53,172 bases of DNA from a virus: the IMG/VR virus record IMGVR_UViG_3300021085_000044, positions 1 through 53,172 of that record. The stretch is one strand, 5' to 3'. The notes under the pieces are model-generated. The model was not told the DNA's origin and ran no database searches. It saw only the letters and a program-made list of their open reading frames with translations. How positions within the stretch are numbered: position 1 is the first letter of the stretch; each line of letters begins with the position of its first letter. Below, in pieces: positions 27,319-34,395 of the stretch. The position numbers were made by a program, and so were the translations under genes.

Positions 27319-27526
27319 GACTATTAAACTCTCGAACAGCATGCTTTATTGCCTCAAGTTCAAGAACAATTAGACGTTTATATTTTCTTACGTTCTCCAG
27401 AGTCTGCTCGTAGTTCCCGTCTGGGATTCCTTCAGGCTCGTGTAGTTGCTCATAAAGTTCCGTGGTAAGCCTCTGTATCTCAATGGTACAGTAACTGTAT
27501 AACTGACTTAATTTAGCCTTTGTCAT
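27290..27526 (-). CDS. hypothetical helical protein
   Basis: A 78-residue, probably all-helical protein with heptad-like Leu/Ile spacing (a short coiled coil is plausible). The family is not recognised. It overlaps the upstream endonuclease gene by 14 nt and the downstream nuclease gene. Confidence 0.6.
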   Translation of the reverse strand: MTKAKLSQLYSYCTIEIQRLTTELYEQLHEPEGIPDGNYEQTLENVRKYKRLIVLELEAIKHAVREFNSHDDGKQLQK

Positions 27527-27980
27527 CTAACTGTTTTTTTATGACAGAGACAGCGTGCTCTATCTGTTTTTTATTTTTAGGTATGAATAACATGTAATCA
27601 TCCATGTCATTTTCAACCATGTACTTCAGGAAAAGCTTCCACCTCAAAGGGAAGGTATGTTGAGACGGGACGAATCCCTTTGTCTCTATGATGAACTTGT
27701 GTTCGTGGCTAACAAAGTCAGGCGTGTACTTTATTCCGAGAGCAACTTTATTTGTTGCATCAACGAGAACATCTTTACCCCTTGTTGACTTATAGTATAT
27801 ACCGGGATACCTGAAAGAGTCCATCAATTGAAACGTCTCTCCTTCGTAATTAAACTTAAGCTTAGCCTCTCTTAATTTATCGTAGCAATAAGTCTCTAGC
27901 GTTGACTTTAGCTTTACCCCACCACGATTTAAATTCCTTTTCTTGCTAGGCTTTGTTTTGTTCCTTCGAATTTTAGCCAT
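27513..27980 (-). CDS. endonuclease I-like (PD-(D/E)XK) junction resolvase candidate
   Basis: A 155-residue protein close in size to T7 endonuclease I (149 aa). After a basic N-terminus it shows STLE (E29), NYEGETF, YTPDF (D88) and IIETKGF (E99-x-K101), the ordered E...D...ExK signature of phage endonuclease I and related resolvases. The family cleaves branched DNA, removing recombination and replication junctions before packaging, and degrades host DNA. It sits directly downstream of the primase-helicase gene (16 nt), which supports a replication/recombination role. Confidence 0.75.
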   Translation of the reverse strand: MAKIRRNKTKPSKKRNLNRGGVKLKSTLETYCYDKLREAKLKFNYEGETFQLMDSFRYPGIYYKSTRGKDVLVDATNKVALGIKYTPDFVSHEHKFIIETKGFVPSQHTFPLRWKLFLKYMVENDMDDYMLFIPKNKKQIEHAVSVIKKQLDDKG

Positions 27981-27996
27981 AACCTAAAAGGTAAGG

Positions 27997-29793
27997 CTAG
28001 ATGCTGCTTTGTTTACCAACAACTTTTTCACCAAGCGATGTGAATAACAATGGCTCTGGACCTCTTAATGCAAAGCCACTCTGTGTACTGTTGAATTCAA
28101 ACATCAGTGGTTCATGATATGAAGTTGGCTTTCCTCCGGTATCTACCTCTCTCACTTTTCTAACGTGCATCTCCACGCATCTACGCATTAACACATCTGG
28201 ATGCTGTATCTTTCTGTGGAGCGTGATGAAACAATCGCTACGATTAACCCATTTACCACCGTGCTCTGTGTCTTCAGCATAAGGAGCTACCTGTAATCCA
28301 TCGTCTCCCTTTCTTCTTTGACTCTCTGTAATGCTATGAGCGTTGACCCATACAGCTACATCCATATTGTTACTAAAGGTCAGGAATTCTGATGCTGCCT
28401 CGTAGTGATATTCATGAGGACCTACACCTCTACCCGCACTCATCTCTATCTTGAGGCTATTGTAAGGGTCAACGAAGAGACCGTCGATAGGTTGCTGCCT
28501 GTGAACCTTCTCACAGAATATGATGATATCTGAGTAGCTGTAAGTTTTACTGTTGTCAATCACAATAAAATGATTCTCAACCCACTCTCGTGCATGCGCC
28601 CTCTCCTGATATGTAGTGCTGCTTATCTTTTTGTTAAGAGCAAACTGAACAAGTTTCATCTTGACTGCTGCCGTTCTATTTTCAGAGCTGTAGATAACCC
28701 ACCTCCAATCATGGTTCATGGCACTGGCGACCATCATCCAAAGAGCAAATGTTGTTTTACCTATGTTGCTATGCCCGTTAATCATAACAAACTCTTTCTT
28801 GAAAACAAAATGCTCATCAACCCGACTGTTCCCTGTAGATAATCCAAGAGGGATGTTGCCATCTACATAGTTTTCAATCCAGTCATAGTCAACATCATCA
28901 CTACTTACGAATGACATATCGCCATCGTTGAGCTTCATCTCTCTACGAACCTTCTCTTCGTTGCTTATCACCTCCCCAATTGGAAGGTTCTTACCGTTTG
29001 CAATACCATCATTAATAGTATTGATAGCAGCTTCGATGTTGTCTATATCTCTCTTTGATATCTCTCTCTCAAGCACCCATCTCGCTACATCCTCTTCGAC
29101 AATACCACTAGCTATGTAACCACCCATAAGACTGGCAGCCTTCACAAGAACACTATGCTTCTCTCCGTCCGGAGCTTTAGCAATCATGGCGGCAGCTATA
29201 TTGACCTTATTAAAATCGGTCTTGCCTCCCGTTCCTTTTACTTCTTGATGTTGAGAACGCTCTGACAGCATGCCTCCATATCTCTCGTACTCATTCTTGA
29301 TTACGATGTCTGGGTCATACGATTCAAAGCACAATCTGCTTTCATTCTCTCCTGTGCTATCTAGCTCTAAACCATACTGCTTATCGAAGTATGTAATTAA
29401 AGAACGATAGTGGTCCCTATGCCTCTCGGTATTTGTAATCTCTACAAGAGCCTTGACTCCGTCACCGCTTGGTGAGGACCAACAAGACATAATGTATTTG
29501 TCTCCGGCTAACGCTGATTTAGCTCTGTTCGCGTCAACGTGGTCAAAGTCAAGAATAATAAGGCCACTATGATACTTTAGTGTATCATCACTGCGCTTAC
29601 CATCCTCAAACACACCACTAAAACAAACCGCAGGCAGCTCTTGCTTGTGACTTTTGTCTCCGTTCCTTATTAACTCAACCTTTGGTCGGCTCTTCCCATC
29701 TTTAATCCTCGTTAGCACTGTATTTAGGGACGTAATCACTGCGTCCTGTGTGCGATAGATTGTCGGATATATCGTTACTCTCTTGTTTTTCAT
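27997..29793 (-). CDS. primase-helicase (BT4734/VirE-N-type primase plus DnaB-like helicase)
   Basis: A 598-residue protein. The N-terminal part has IILDFDH (79-85) and SSPSGDGVK (106-114), typical of the BT4734/VirE-N primase-polymerase-like domain common in Bacteroidetes mobile elements. A linker follows to about 300. The C-terminal half is a RecA-fold helicase: Walker A GHSNIGKTT (340-348), Walker B IDGLFVDPY (436-444), and VWVNAHS (481-487) as the sensor region. It probably unwinds and primes phage DNA for host polymerase, since no phage polymerase was recognised. The start overlaps the 3' end of the DUF3310 gene by 92 nt. Confidence 0.85.
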   Translation of the reverse strand: MKNKRVTIYPTIYRTQDAVITSLNTVLTRIKDGKSRPKVELIRNGDKSHKQELPAVCFSGVFEDGKRSDDTLKYHSGLIILDFDHVDANRAKSALAGDKYIMSCWSSPSGDGVKALVEITNTERHRDHYRSLITYFDKQYGLELDSTGENESRLCFESYDPDIVIKNEYERYGGMLSERSQHQEVKGTGGKTDFNKVNIAAAMIAKAPDGEKHSVLVKAASLMGGYIASGIVEEDVARWVLEREISKRDIDNIEAAINTINDGIANGKNLPIGEVISNEEKVRREMKLNDGDMSFVSSDDVDYDWIENYVDGNIPLGLSTGNSRVDEHFVFKKEFVMINGHSNIGKTTFALWMMVASAMNHDWRWVIYSSENRTAAVKMKLVQFALNKKISSTTYQERAHAREWVENHFIVIDNSKTYSYSDIIIFCEKVHRQQPIDGLFVDPYNSLKIEMSAGRGVGPHEYHYEAASEFLTFSNNMDVAVWVNAHSITESQRRKGDDGLQVAPYAEDTEHGGKWVNRSDCFITLHRKIQHPDVLMRRCVEMHVRKVREVDTGGKPTSYHEPLMFEFNSTQSGFALRGPEPLLFTSLGEKVVGKQSSI

Positions 29794-30076
29794 TACGCAG
29801 TTGCTCTATTTGGTTTTCATACCACTGCGCTTTCTTTAGGTCCTCTTCTATGCTTGACGTTGGTTTCGAGCCCGCTCTCATCCTGTACTTGAAGCTGTTC
29901 ATCTCGCAGAAAGCCATGTAAGCTTCCCTTCCCCAGATTTTTAGCATCATATGCCATACCTGCTGCCCTCCTTTCTTGTAATGATTTGGATTTACCGTAT
30001 CGTAATCGGTATTGGATTTTTTCTTTGAAGGTTTTGAGTGTTTCAATGAGTCCTTCGATTGTATCAACTTGCTCAT
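29702..30076 (-). CDS. DUF3310 family protein
   Basis: A 124-residue protein carrying the DUF3310 pattern: VNPNHYKKGGQQVWHMM (29-45), F..MNSFKYRMRAGSK, and EEDLKKAQWYENQIEQL. The family is widespread in phages and sometimes annotated as a nucleotide kinase-like protein, without firm evidence. The gene overlaps the upstream helix-turn-helix gene by 260 nt and the downstream primase by 92 nt. The conserved DUF3310 core lies inside the first overlap, so this frame is surely coding. Confidence 0.85.
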   Translation of the reverse strand: MSKLIQSKDSLKHSKPSKKKSNTDYDTVNPNHYKKGGQQVWHMMLKIWGREAYMAFCEMNSFKYRMRAGSKPTSSIEEDLKKAQWYENQIEQLRNEKQESNDISDNLSHTGRSDYVPKYSANED

Positions 30077-30404
30077 GGGGTCTTAAAAAATTTTGTGCCT
30101 CTAAGGTAAGATTTTCTTTAGGCATGTTATCAATCTTATCTGTAATTATCCTTGATGCCACATCAAAAGCAGAGCGATAGTCAGGGCTATTTATATAGTA
30201 GTACTCATGATTACCAATGTAATGAGAGACTGTTGTCCTGTCTTTGTTGAATAATCTAGCGCATACGCTGGCATGAAAAAAAGGTGCAGATGCATTGGCA
30301 AATGCTGCCCTCATCTCAACCTCCGGCCTCATCCTAGAGCCCAGCTTTGGCTCCCAACTCAACTCGTTGCAATACTCGTTCCAAACTTCTCTGAAAATGT
30401 CCAT
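29817..30404 (-). CDS. DnaA domain IV-like helix-turn-helix protein (second copy)
   Basis: A 195-residue protein. Residues about 27-70 (RPEVEMRAAFANASAP, then ARLFNKDRTTVSHYIGNHE) match the DnaA C-terminal DNA-binding pattern, with DRTTVSHY equivalent to DHTTVLHA. The C-terminal 87 residues, from about 110, are encoded in a different frame over the DUF3310 gene. That part is basic and low in conserved features, so it may be an overprinted tail. Lacking an AAA+ domain, it may act as an origin-binding or regulatory protein. It is the first gene after the tRNA/structured RNA region. Confidence 0.65.
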   Translation of the reverse strand: MDIFREVWNEYCNELSWEPKLGSRMRPEVEMRAAFANASAPFFHASVCARLFNKDRTTVSHYIGNHEYYYINSPDYRSAFDVASRIITDKIDNMPKENLTLEAQNFLRPHEQVDTIEGLIETLKTFKEKIQYRLRYGKSKSLQERRAAGMAYDAKNLGKGSLHGFLRDEQLQVQDESGLETNVKHRRGPKESAVV

Positions 30405-30491
30405 TTATATATGTTTTATTAAGTTCAATTAAGGCTCGTCTTTCCGAACTGTCAGTCTTTGATGACCATAACAGGGTCATGGTTAATACCA

Positions 30492-30590
30492 CGCACCTCC
30501 TGACTTAACCTCTTACTTCTACAGTCAAATTCAAAGTAAAAGACTGGACACCCCACCTCACCTGACAAGGTAAAGATTCAATTAGGTGCG
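30492..30590 (-). ncRNA. possible structured RNA between tRNA and helix-turn-helix gene
   Basis: On the minus strand CGCACCT (30590-30584) can pair with AGGTGCG (30498-30492). It encloses a hairpin ACCT-TGTC-AGGT (30571-30560) and a stem CAGTC/GACTG (30546-30542 with 30526-30522), giving a three-way-junction shape. No ORF covers this stretch. A 7-bp long-range helix can arise by chance in 200 nt, so this is tentative. Confidence 0.2.
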
Positions 30591-30603
30591 CGGCTTTAAA
30601 TTG

Positions 30604-30677
30604 TACCCTCGATAGGAATCGAACCTATGACCTACTGCTTAGAAGGCAGTTGCTCTATCCAGCTGAGCTACGAAGGC
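30604..30677 (-). tRNA. tRNA-Arg (anticodon UCU)
   Basis: The minus strand folds as a full cloverleaf. Acceptor GCCTTCG/CGAGGGT contains two wobble pairs. The D-arm is GCTC..GAGC, the anticodon stem ACTGC/GCAGT has loop CTTCTAA (anticodon TCT), and the T-arm ATAGG-TTCGATT-CCTAT is followed by discriminator A. The 3' CCA is not encoded (CA follows). It decodes AGA, a codon used often in the phage genes. It lies between early genes in the same orientation, so it is probably cut from the operon transcript. Confidence 0.95.
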
Positions 30678-30678
30678 A

Positions 30679-30760
30679 GGTAGGAGAGACCCTTCTGGCG
30701 TGCGTGTCTTCAAACAATCACGCTAACGGATGAGGGTTTTAATCGTAACTCTCCCGTACC
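30679..30760 (-). ncRNA. candidate structured RNA adjacent to tRNA-Arg
   Basis: On the minus strand GGTA-CG-GGAGAG (30760-30749) pairs with CTCTCC-TACC (30688-30679), a 10-bp helix with a 2-nt bulge. Inside lie ACCCT/AGGGT (30737-30733 with 30693-30689) and GCGTG/CACGC (30723-30719 with 30706-30702) closing a 12-nt loop. Three nested helices without an ORF, directly after a gene's stop and 1 nt before the tRNA, suggest a processed RNA or tRNA-processing element. No known class is recognised. Confidence 0.4.
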
Positions 30761-30766
30761 TTTCAT

Positions 30767-31030
30767 TTAGAATGGCACTTCATTAGTGCTTTGCTTGTCG
30801 AGCTTTCGCTGCTGTTCGCTTGCACTGTTCGGGTCATATACTGAGCAGAAGGCTTTCATGCGTTTGCTATCTTCCTTGTCTGGAATTCCAAGAACATCAA
30901 CATACACTCGCCCTTTGGATGTAGCGTATTGCTTCATCGTTTCAAGCTCTTCTAAAGTAAAAGAGATTCTAGTCTCTACTCGCGGGGCATTCACGTAGCC
31001 CACGTACACGTTTTCTTTTTTTTCAGCCAT
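30767..31030 (-). CDS. hypothetical protein with SSB-like C-terminal tail
   Basis: An 87-residue protein. The N-terminal ~60 residues are mixed alpha/beta with VYVGYVNAPRVETRISF. The C-terminus ends in STNEVPF, reminiscent of the acidic D-D-x-P-F tail by which SSB recruits partner proteins, although less acidic here. It lies in the recombination gene block. It may be a small DNA-metabolism accessory protein; no named family is recognised. Confidence 0.6.
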   Translation of the reverse strand: MAEKKENVYVGYVNAPRVETRISFTLEELETMKQYATSKGRVYVDVLGIPDKEDSKRMKAFCSVYDPNSASEQQRKLDKQSTNEVPF

Positions 31031-31043
31031 AATTGGTGAAGTA

Positions 31044-31310
31044 TTAAAGGTTTAAAATATATTCTTTGTACCGGTTACGGGATTGTACAACTCCCATGTT
31101 TCCCTCTGCATATAACCACATCATACGCAACTCTAGATTGTCAGAACCCATAGCTAAACCCAACTCCTTGTATGGCATGTGAAGCTCATTGATAGCGTAG
31201 TATGCTGTCATGCAACGTTCCTTGAAGGCACCCTTGCCAAAAGCTGTGGGTACACTCACGTCAATACCGAAGTGAAGGTTAGATTTTAATATGAGTTCTT
31301 GTGCGGTCAT
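31044..31310 (-). CDS. hypothetical protein
   Basis: An 88-residue protein, probably helical. The segment MPYKELGLAMGSDNLELRMMW could be a weak helix-turn-helix. It starts directly at the stop of the upstream exonuclease gene. Not recognised. Confidence 0.6.
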   Translation of the reverse strand: MTAQELILKSNLHFGIDVSVPTAFGKGAFKERCMTAYYAINELHMPYKELGLAMGSDNLELRMMWLYAEGNMGVVQSRNRYKEYILNL

Positions 31311-32074
31311 TAGATTATTCCTGATTTAAAAAACGTATCCGTTTCTTTTTTGTTGTCTAGGTAGTAATTGATTCTATCTACTGCCTTATTAAATTTCTCA
31401 GCACCCGATTTTAACGTCTCGTCGCTTGCTTGATACACACCAATAGCGAACGGATAAGCCTTCTCTTGTGCCACCCAATAGAACTTCTCCTTCTTGAGAA
31501 CCTCCATGTATATGTAAGCTTGAATGTCATATCCAAAGCTGAACACATTGTATCTAAACTTATCGAGCGACATTGTGCTCTTGCTGTCTGATACATAATC
31601 ACTTCCAAGGCAATCGAGGAATCCTCTAACCGGACATCCATCAATCTCTTCGTTGAATTCATATTGATAATCACCAACTAGGTATTTGTCATACACCCCA
31701 GTGACCTTCAACCTTTCAATCATCTCAAGAGATTTCTTGTAATCCTCCTCGCTCACCAACCTGACTCCACGTTGTTCTGCGTCCTCCTCATAGTCTTTGA
31801 CCCAAGCCTTGTACTTGTTAGTCATCTTGGGAGCTCTGCCTCCTATCTCATCACACTTCTCCTTGTCATTGAGTATGGAGAATTGCTTATCAAAATCTTC
31901 AGGAGTAAACAACATGCAGTCATACATGCTGCCAAACGCCAACGCTGGAGACTCTTTTCTTAGCTGTCCCCTCATGTACATCTCCCACAGACGCATGTCT
32001 TGCAAGGCGTACTTGATTGAGCTGTATGATAAGTGACCCTTACCTACTGCCTCGGCTAACTTGATGGCTAACAT
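31310..32074 (-). CDS. RecE-like exonuclease (PD-(D/E)XK)
   Basis: A 254-residue protein. It begins with a LSYSSIKYAL segment and FGSMYDCMLFTPEDF typical of phage exonuclease VIII/RecE-type nucleases. It then shows VRGFLDCLG (D154), VSDSKST (D163-x-K165) and GYDIQAYIY (Q185), the D...DxK...QxxxY signature of this PD-(D/E)XK group. These enzymes degrade 5' strands of duplex ends to expose 3' ssDNA. The upstream gene, joined by a 1-nt overlap, is a Rad52-like annealing protein, so the two make a classic recombination module. Confidence 0.85.
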   Translation of the reverse strand: MLAIKLAEAVGKGHLSYSSIKYALQDMRLWEMYMRGQLRKESPALAFGSMYDCMLFTPEDFDKQFSILNDKEKCDEIGGRAPKMTNKYKAWVKDYEEDAEQRGVRLVSEEDYKKSLEMIERLKVTGVYDKYLVGDYQYEFNEEIDGCPVRGFLDCLGSDYVSDSKSTMSLDKFRYNVFSFGYDIQAYIYMEVLKKEKFYWVAQEKAYPFAIGVYQASDETLKSGAEKFNKAVDRINYYLDNKKETDTFFKSGII

Positions 32075-32610
32075 TACGACTTAGCGTATTCAGCGAGACG
32101 ATTGTATTGCTCGTCATTGAACTTAGTCTTCGACTGCTTCTCAATCTTAGACCAAGAGTCCATCTTGTCATCTGATTTCTTGAGATAGTCAACAGCTTTC
32201 TGGTAGTCATCATCTACGGACGACTCCTTCTTAGGTTTTTCCGTTGCTGATTGCTTAGCGATTGCATCCTTTACCTCATTCGCTGAAGCTATGGATGTTT
32301 CAATTCCAATACCCAGTACTCCTAATGCTCTGCCGATGGCTGAAGTCTCGCAGTTCTCCACATAGCTAGTCTTGTTGATGTTGCTACTGCCCTTTACCTC
32401 ATGTGCATGTCCTGTCGCTACAACACGTTGCTCTAGGTCTGCAACTACGGCTCTACAGATACACTCTTCATTGTTATCTAGTATGGTTACCTCGGTTGAG
32501 ATAGTCCAAAACTTGTACTGCTCTTCGGCTCGGAAGAATTTGATACGTTCGTTTACTTCTACGTACTGCTTGCCACGAATGTTTGTGGTCTTGAATTTAT
32601 GATTGCTCAT
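32074..32610 (-). CDS. single-strand annealing protein (Rad52-superfamily)
   Basis: A 178-residue protein. YVEVNERIKFFR near the N-terminus and TSYVENCETSAIGRALGVLG (81-100) are hallmarks of phage annealing proteins related to Rad52/Sak. The C-terminus (from about 115) is a charged linker with helical segments. It would coat ssDNA made by the RecE-like exonuclease and anneal complementary strands, aiding end repair or concatemer formation. It overlaps the exonuclease gene by 1 nt. Confidence 0.85.
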   Translation of the reverse strand: MSNHKFKTTNIRGKQYVEVNERIKFFRAEEQYKFWTISTEVTILDNNEECICRAVVADLEQRVVATGHAHEVKGSSNINKTSYVENCETSAIGRALGVLGIGIETSIASANEVKDAIAKQSATEKPKKESSVDDDYQKAVDYLKKSDDKMDSWSKIEKQSKTKFNDEQYNRLAEYAKS

Positions 32611-32636
32611 ATTATTTAATTAGGGATTCAACTTCT

Positions 32637-32900
32637 TTAATCAACCTCATTTGAAGCATCACTACTGGTTGGAGCAGTATGCAGAGGATTACTATCGGAG
32701 ATGCTATCAACATCTTTATTGTTCTCATCATAGGCTTTTATTAAGTCCTCGTATTCATCAAGCAGTACGCTCTGTTGTCGAATCAGATTGTTGTATGCTT
32801 TCCTCTCTGTGTGTGCCTGTTCTACAAAGTTCGAGGTTTTCCTCGACATTATCAACATGTTTGCACACATTTTTTTCCACATGGAGAGAGCTTTGTTCAT
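32637..32900 (-). CDS. hypothetical protein
   Basis: An 87-residue protein with a helical first half (possible coiled coil around residues 25-58) and an acidic Ser/Asp/Asn-rich C-terminus. It overlaps the upstream gene by 4 nt. No family is recognised. Confidence 0.55.
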   Translation of the reverse strand: MNKALSMWKKMCANMLIMSRKTSNFVEQAHTERKAYNNLIRQQSVLLDEYEDLIKAYDENNKDVDSISDSNPLHTAPTSSDASNEVD

Positions 32901-33109
32901 GGGTTCAATGATTTAAGGGTGCCAATTAAGCCAAGTCTTTCAGCGTCATCGTTAATCACCATGCACTTCTGAGTGAACTCCGATTCTGTAAGCTGACCTG
33001 AATCATATCGCCTGCAAGCGTCTAAAAAAAGCTTGCAAACGGACTCGCTGTCGTGCAGTTTGAACATTCGGTCATGCTCTTTTAATGGTTGTTCTTCTGT
33101 TATGTTCAT
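32897..33109 (-). CDS. hypothetical protein
   Basis: A 70-residue charged helical protein beginning MNITEEQPLKEHDRMF. It is translationally coupled by an ATGA overlap to the membrane microprotein gene upstream. No function is recognised. Confidence 0.6.
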   Translation of the reverse strand: MNITEEQPLKEHDRMFKLHDSESVCKLFLDACRRYDSGQLTESEFTQKCMVINDDAERLGLIGTLKSLNP

Positions 33110-33192
33110 TGAACTAAGGTTAAATAGATTAAGATTAAAAATATTCCTGTGTACCCTATTGATACAGCTAACTCTTCTGGTTTATTACTCAT
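33106..33192 (-). CDS. 28-aa membrane microprotein
   Basis: MSNKPEELAVSIGY, then a hydrophobic helix TGIFLILIYLTLVQ: 28 residues, one predicted membrane segment. Its start overlaps the stop of the upstream gene (ATGA) and its stop overlaps the start of the downstream gene (ATGA). That double coupling strongly supports translation despite the length. Small membrane proteins of this type in phages can act in superinfection exclusion, lysis timing or membrane remodelling; which one is unknown here. Confidence 0.6.
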   Translation of the reverse strand: MSNKPEELAVSIGYTGIFLILIYLTLVQ

Positions 33193-33422
33193 CGGTTCAA
33201 ATTTGACAAGCGTTCAAGATTCCACATGATATGAACGACCTCCATGAAGTCTGTGATTCCATTCTTCTGGCTGACCGTGTCACCGCTCTCACTAAAAACT
33301 ACAGCTTCATGTCTGTTGTTGATGGTTGTAACTGATAACGTGAGCTTACCTACAATAATCTTGAGGACTCCTGAATGTGGTCCGTGTGTGAGGCTAAAGT
33401 TTCTATCTGTTTCTGTGTCCAT
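33189..33422 (-). CDS. hypothetical protein
   Basis: A 77-residue protein with a beta-rich centre (VLKIIVGKLTLSVTTI). It is preceded by a copy of the bipartite early element (33442-33479), so it probably begins a transcript. No family is recognised. Confidence 0.6.
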   Translation of the reverse strand: MDTETDRNFSLTHGPHSGVLKIIVGKLTLSVTTINNRHEAVVFSESGDTVSQKNGITDFMEVVHIMWNLERLSNLNR

Positions 33423-33441
33423 GTGAATTAAATTAAAGGGG

Positions 33442-33479
33442 TTATACTCTATTAACGTGATTAACTTTCTGTTATTGTG
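33442..33479 (-). promoter_or_regulatory. bipartite early element, copy 1
   Basis: The minus strand reads CACAATAA, 14 nt, then CGTTAATAGAGTATAA, 20 nt upstream of the 33422 start. It lies within the 3' end of the 93-aa gene. A GTTAAC-N4-GTTAAA repeat lies just upstream, closer than in other copies. Confidence 0.5.
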
Positions 33480-33742
33480 TCTTTAACATGGGTTAACACT
33501 TCGTTCCAATCTATTGATTGTAAGCTGTGGTCAATGAAATCCTTGAGGACTCCGTTGGGAATGATTTCGTAAGTGCTTTCTATTAGCATGTCAAACACAT
33601 CTTGGCAGTACTGAGGCGTGATGTCAATTATCCTTGCGTCATTTGTGCCTTCTGTCTCTTGCCATACATTGGCAATCTCATCAATGTATCCCCATACATT
33701 TAGCAACCAAGTCTCTTTGTTTCTGAATGATTCGTAGCTCAT
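33461..33742 (-). CDS. small phage protein of the NKETW type
   Basis: A 93-residue protein starting MSYESFRNKETWLLNVWGYID. The N-R/K-E-T-W near the N-terminus followed by a hydrophobic W-containing segment recurs in a family of small phage proteins (I recall DUF7249, unverified). No activity is known. It overlaps the upstream gene by 4 nt, and its last codons carry the early element for the next gene. Confidence 0.65.
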   Translation of the reverse strand: MSYESFRNKETWLLNVWGYIDEIANVWQETEGTNDARIIDITPQYCQDVFDMLIESTYEIIPNGVLKDFIDHSLQSIDWNEVLTHVKDTITES

Positions 33743-34122
33743 GACTTTGAATTTATATGTTCTATGTAACTCACAACCCCACGATACACCTTCGATATCA
33801 TTTGTTCTTTCTTGTCTTCAGGGTTATTACCACTAAAGAATACGCTGTCTCCACATTCAGGAGTCACCCAAACAAACCTATCCCCGATAGTGAACTCAAC
33901 CTCCACCTCTCTCATGTCGCTTATCTTTTGCACCACAGGCATCAGCCAATCCCACGAGGTGTGATACTTGAAGTCTTCAGCGTGTACCATACCTACAGAG
34001 CCGTCCTCGTTATCCACCCTGAAGAATGTCTTGTACGTTTGATGTCGGGGCTTCTCCATAAAGTCTGCAATCAACCCGTTGTTTTCGAACGTGTGATTGG
34101 ATAGTGTGATTGATGAATTCAT
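33739..34122 (-). CDS. hypothetical protein
   Basis: A 127-residue soluble, beta-rich protein containing TFFRVDNEDGSVGMVHAED and FTIGDRFVWVTPECGDSVFF. There is no signal peptide. An early element copy lies just upstream inside the preceding gene. Not recognised. Confidence 0.6.
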   Translation of the reverse strand: MNSSITLSNHTFENNGLIADFMEKPRHQTYKTFFRVDNEDGSVGMVHAEDFKYHTSWDWLMPVVQKISDMREVEVEFTIGDRFVWVTPECGDSVFFSGNNPEDKKEQMISKVYRGVVSYIEHINSKS

Positions 34123-34139
34123 GATTCTATTATTAATGG

Positions 34140-34178
34140 TTCTACATTTAGAACGGCAGGAACTCGTGAGTTATTGTG
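34140..34178 (-). promoter_or_regulatory. bipartite early element, copy 2
   Basis: The minus strand reads CACAATAA, 15 nt, then CGTTCTAAATGTAGAA, ending 18 nt upstream of the 34122 start. It overlaps the last ten codons and the stop of the 80-aa gene. Confidence 0.55.
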
Positions 34179-34390
34179 CCATCCTCGGATAAACTTCCTA
34201 CGTCGATGAGGTGCCTAGCAGTGCGACCATAGCTGCTTTGTAGACTCCACACTAATCCGGTTTGGATTAGCACAGAGAACAACTCCAGCACCTTTTCAGC
34301 ACTAGCTAGACCTCCCTCGTAATTCATAATCATTCCAGTTAGCTGAGCTGTGTCTGGGATTAACGCTTTGGAATTGCAGTTGATATTCAT
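34148..34390 (-). CDS. conserved small phage protein (SYGRTA type)
   Basis: An 80-residue protein. IMNYEGGL, then LFSVLIQTGLVWSLQSSYGR and TARHLIDVG, match a common small phage protein in which L-x-W-x-L-Q-G/S-x-Y-G-R-T-A is invariant (I recall DUF7417, unverified). The function is unknown. It is transcribed with the gene upstream (spacing 5 nt). Confidence 0.7.
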   Translation of the reverse strand: MNINCNSKALIPDTAQLTGMIMNYEGGLASAEKVLELFSVLIQTGLVWSLQSSYGRTARHLIDVGSLSEDGTITHEFLPF

Positions 34391-34395
34391 GACTC

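Noticed and set aside
30320-30466. 48-codon minus-strand ORF (MTLLWSSKTDS..) with AGGAGG 14 nt upstream
   Set aside because: It runs into the helix-turn-helix gene in another frame, the purine-rich site is too far from the ATG, and hosts of this type hardly use Shine-Dalgarno sequences.
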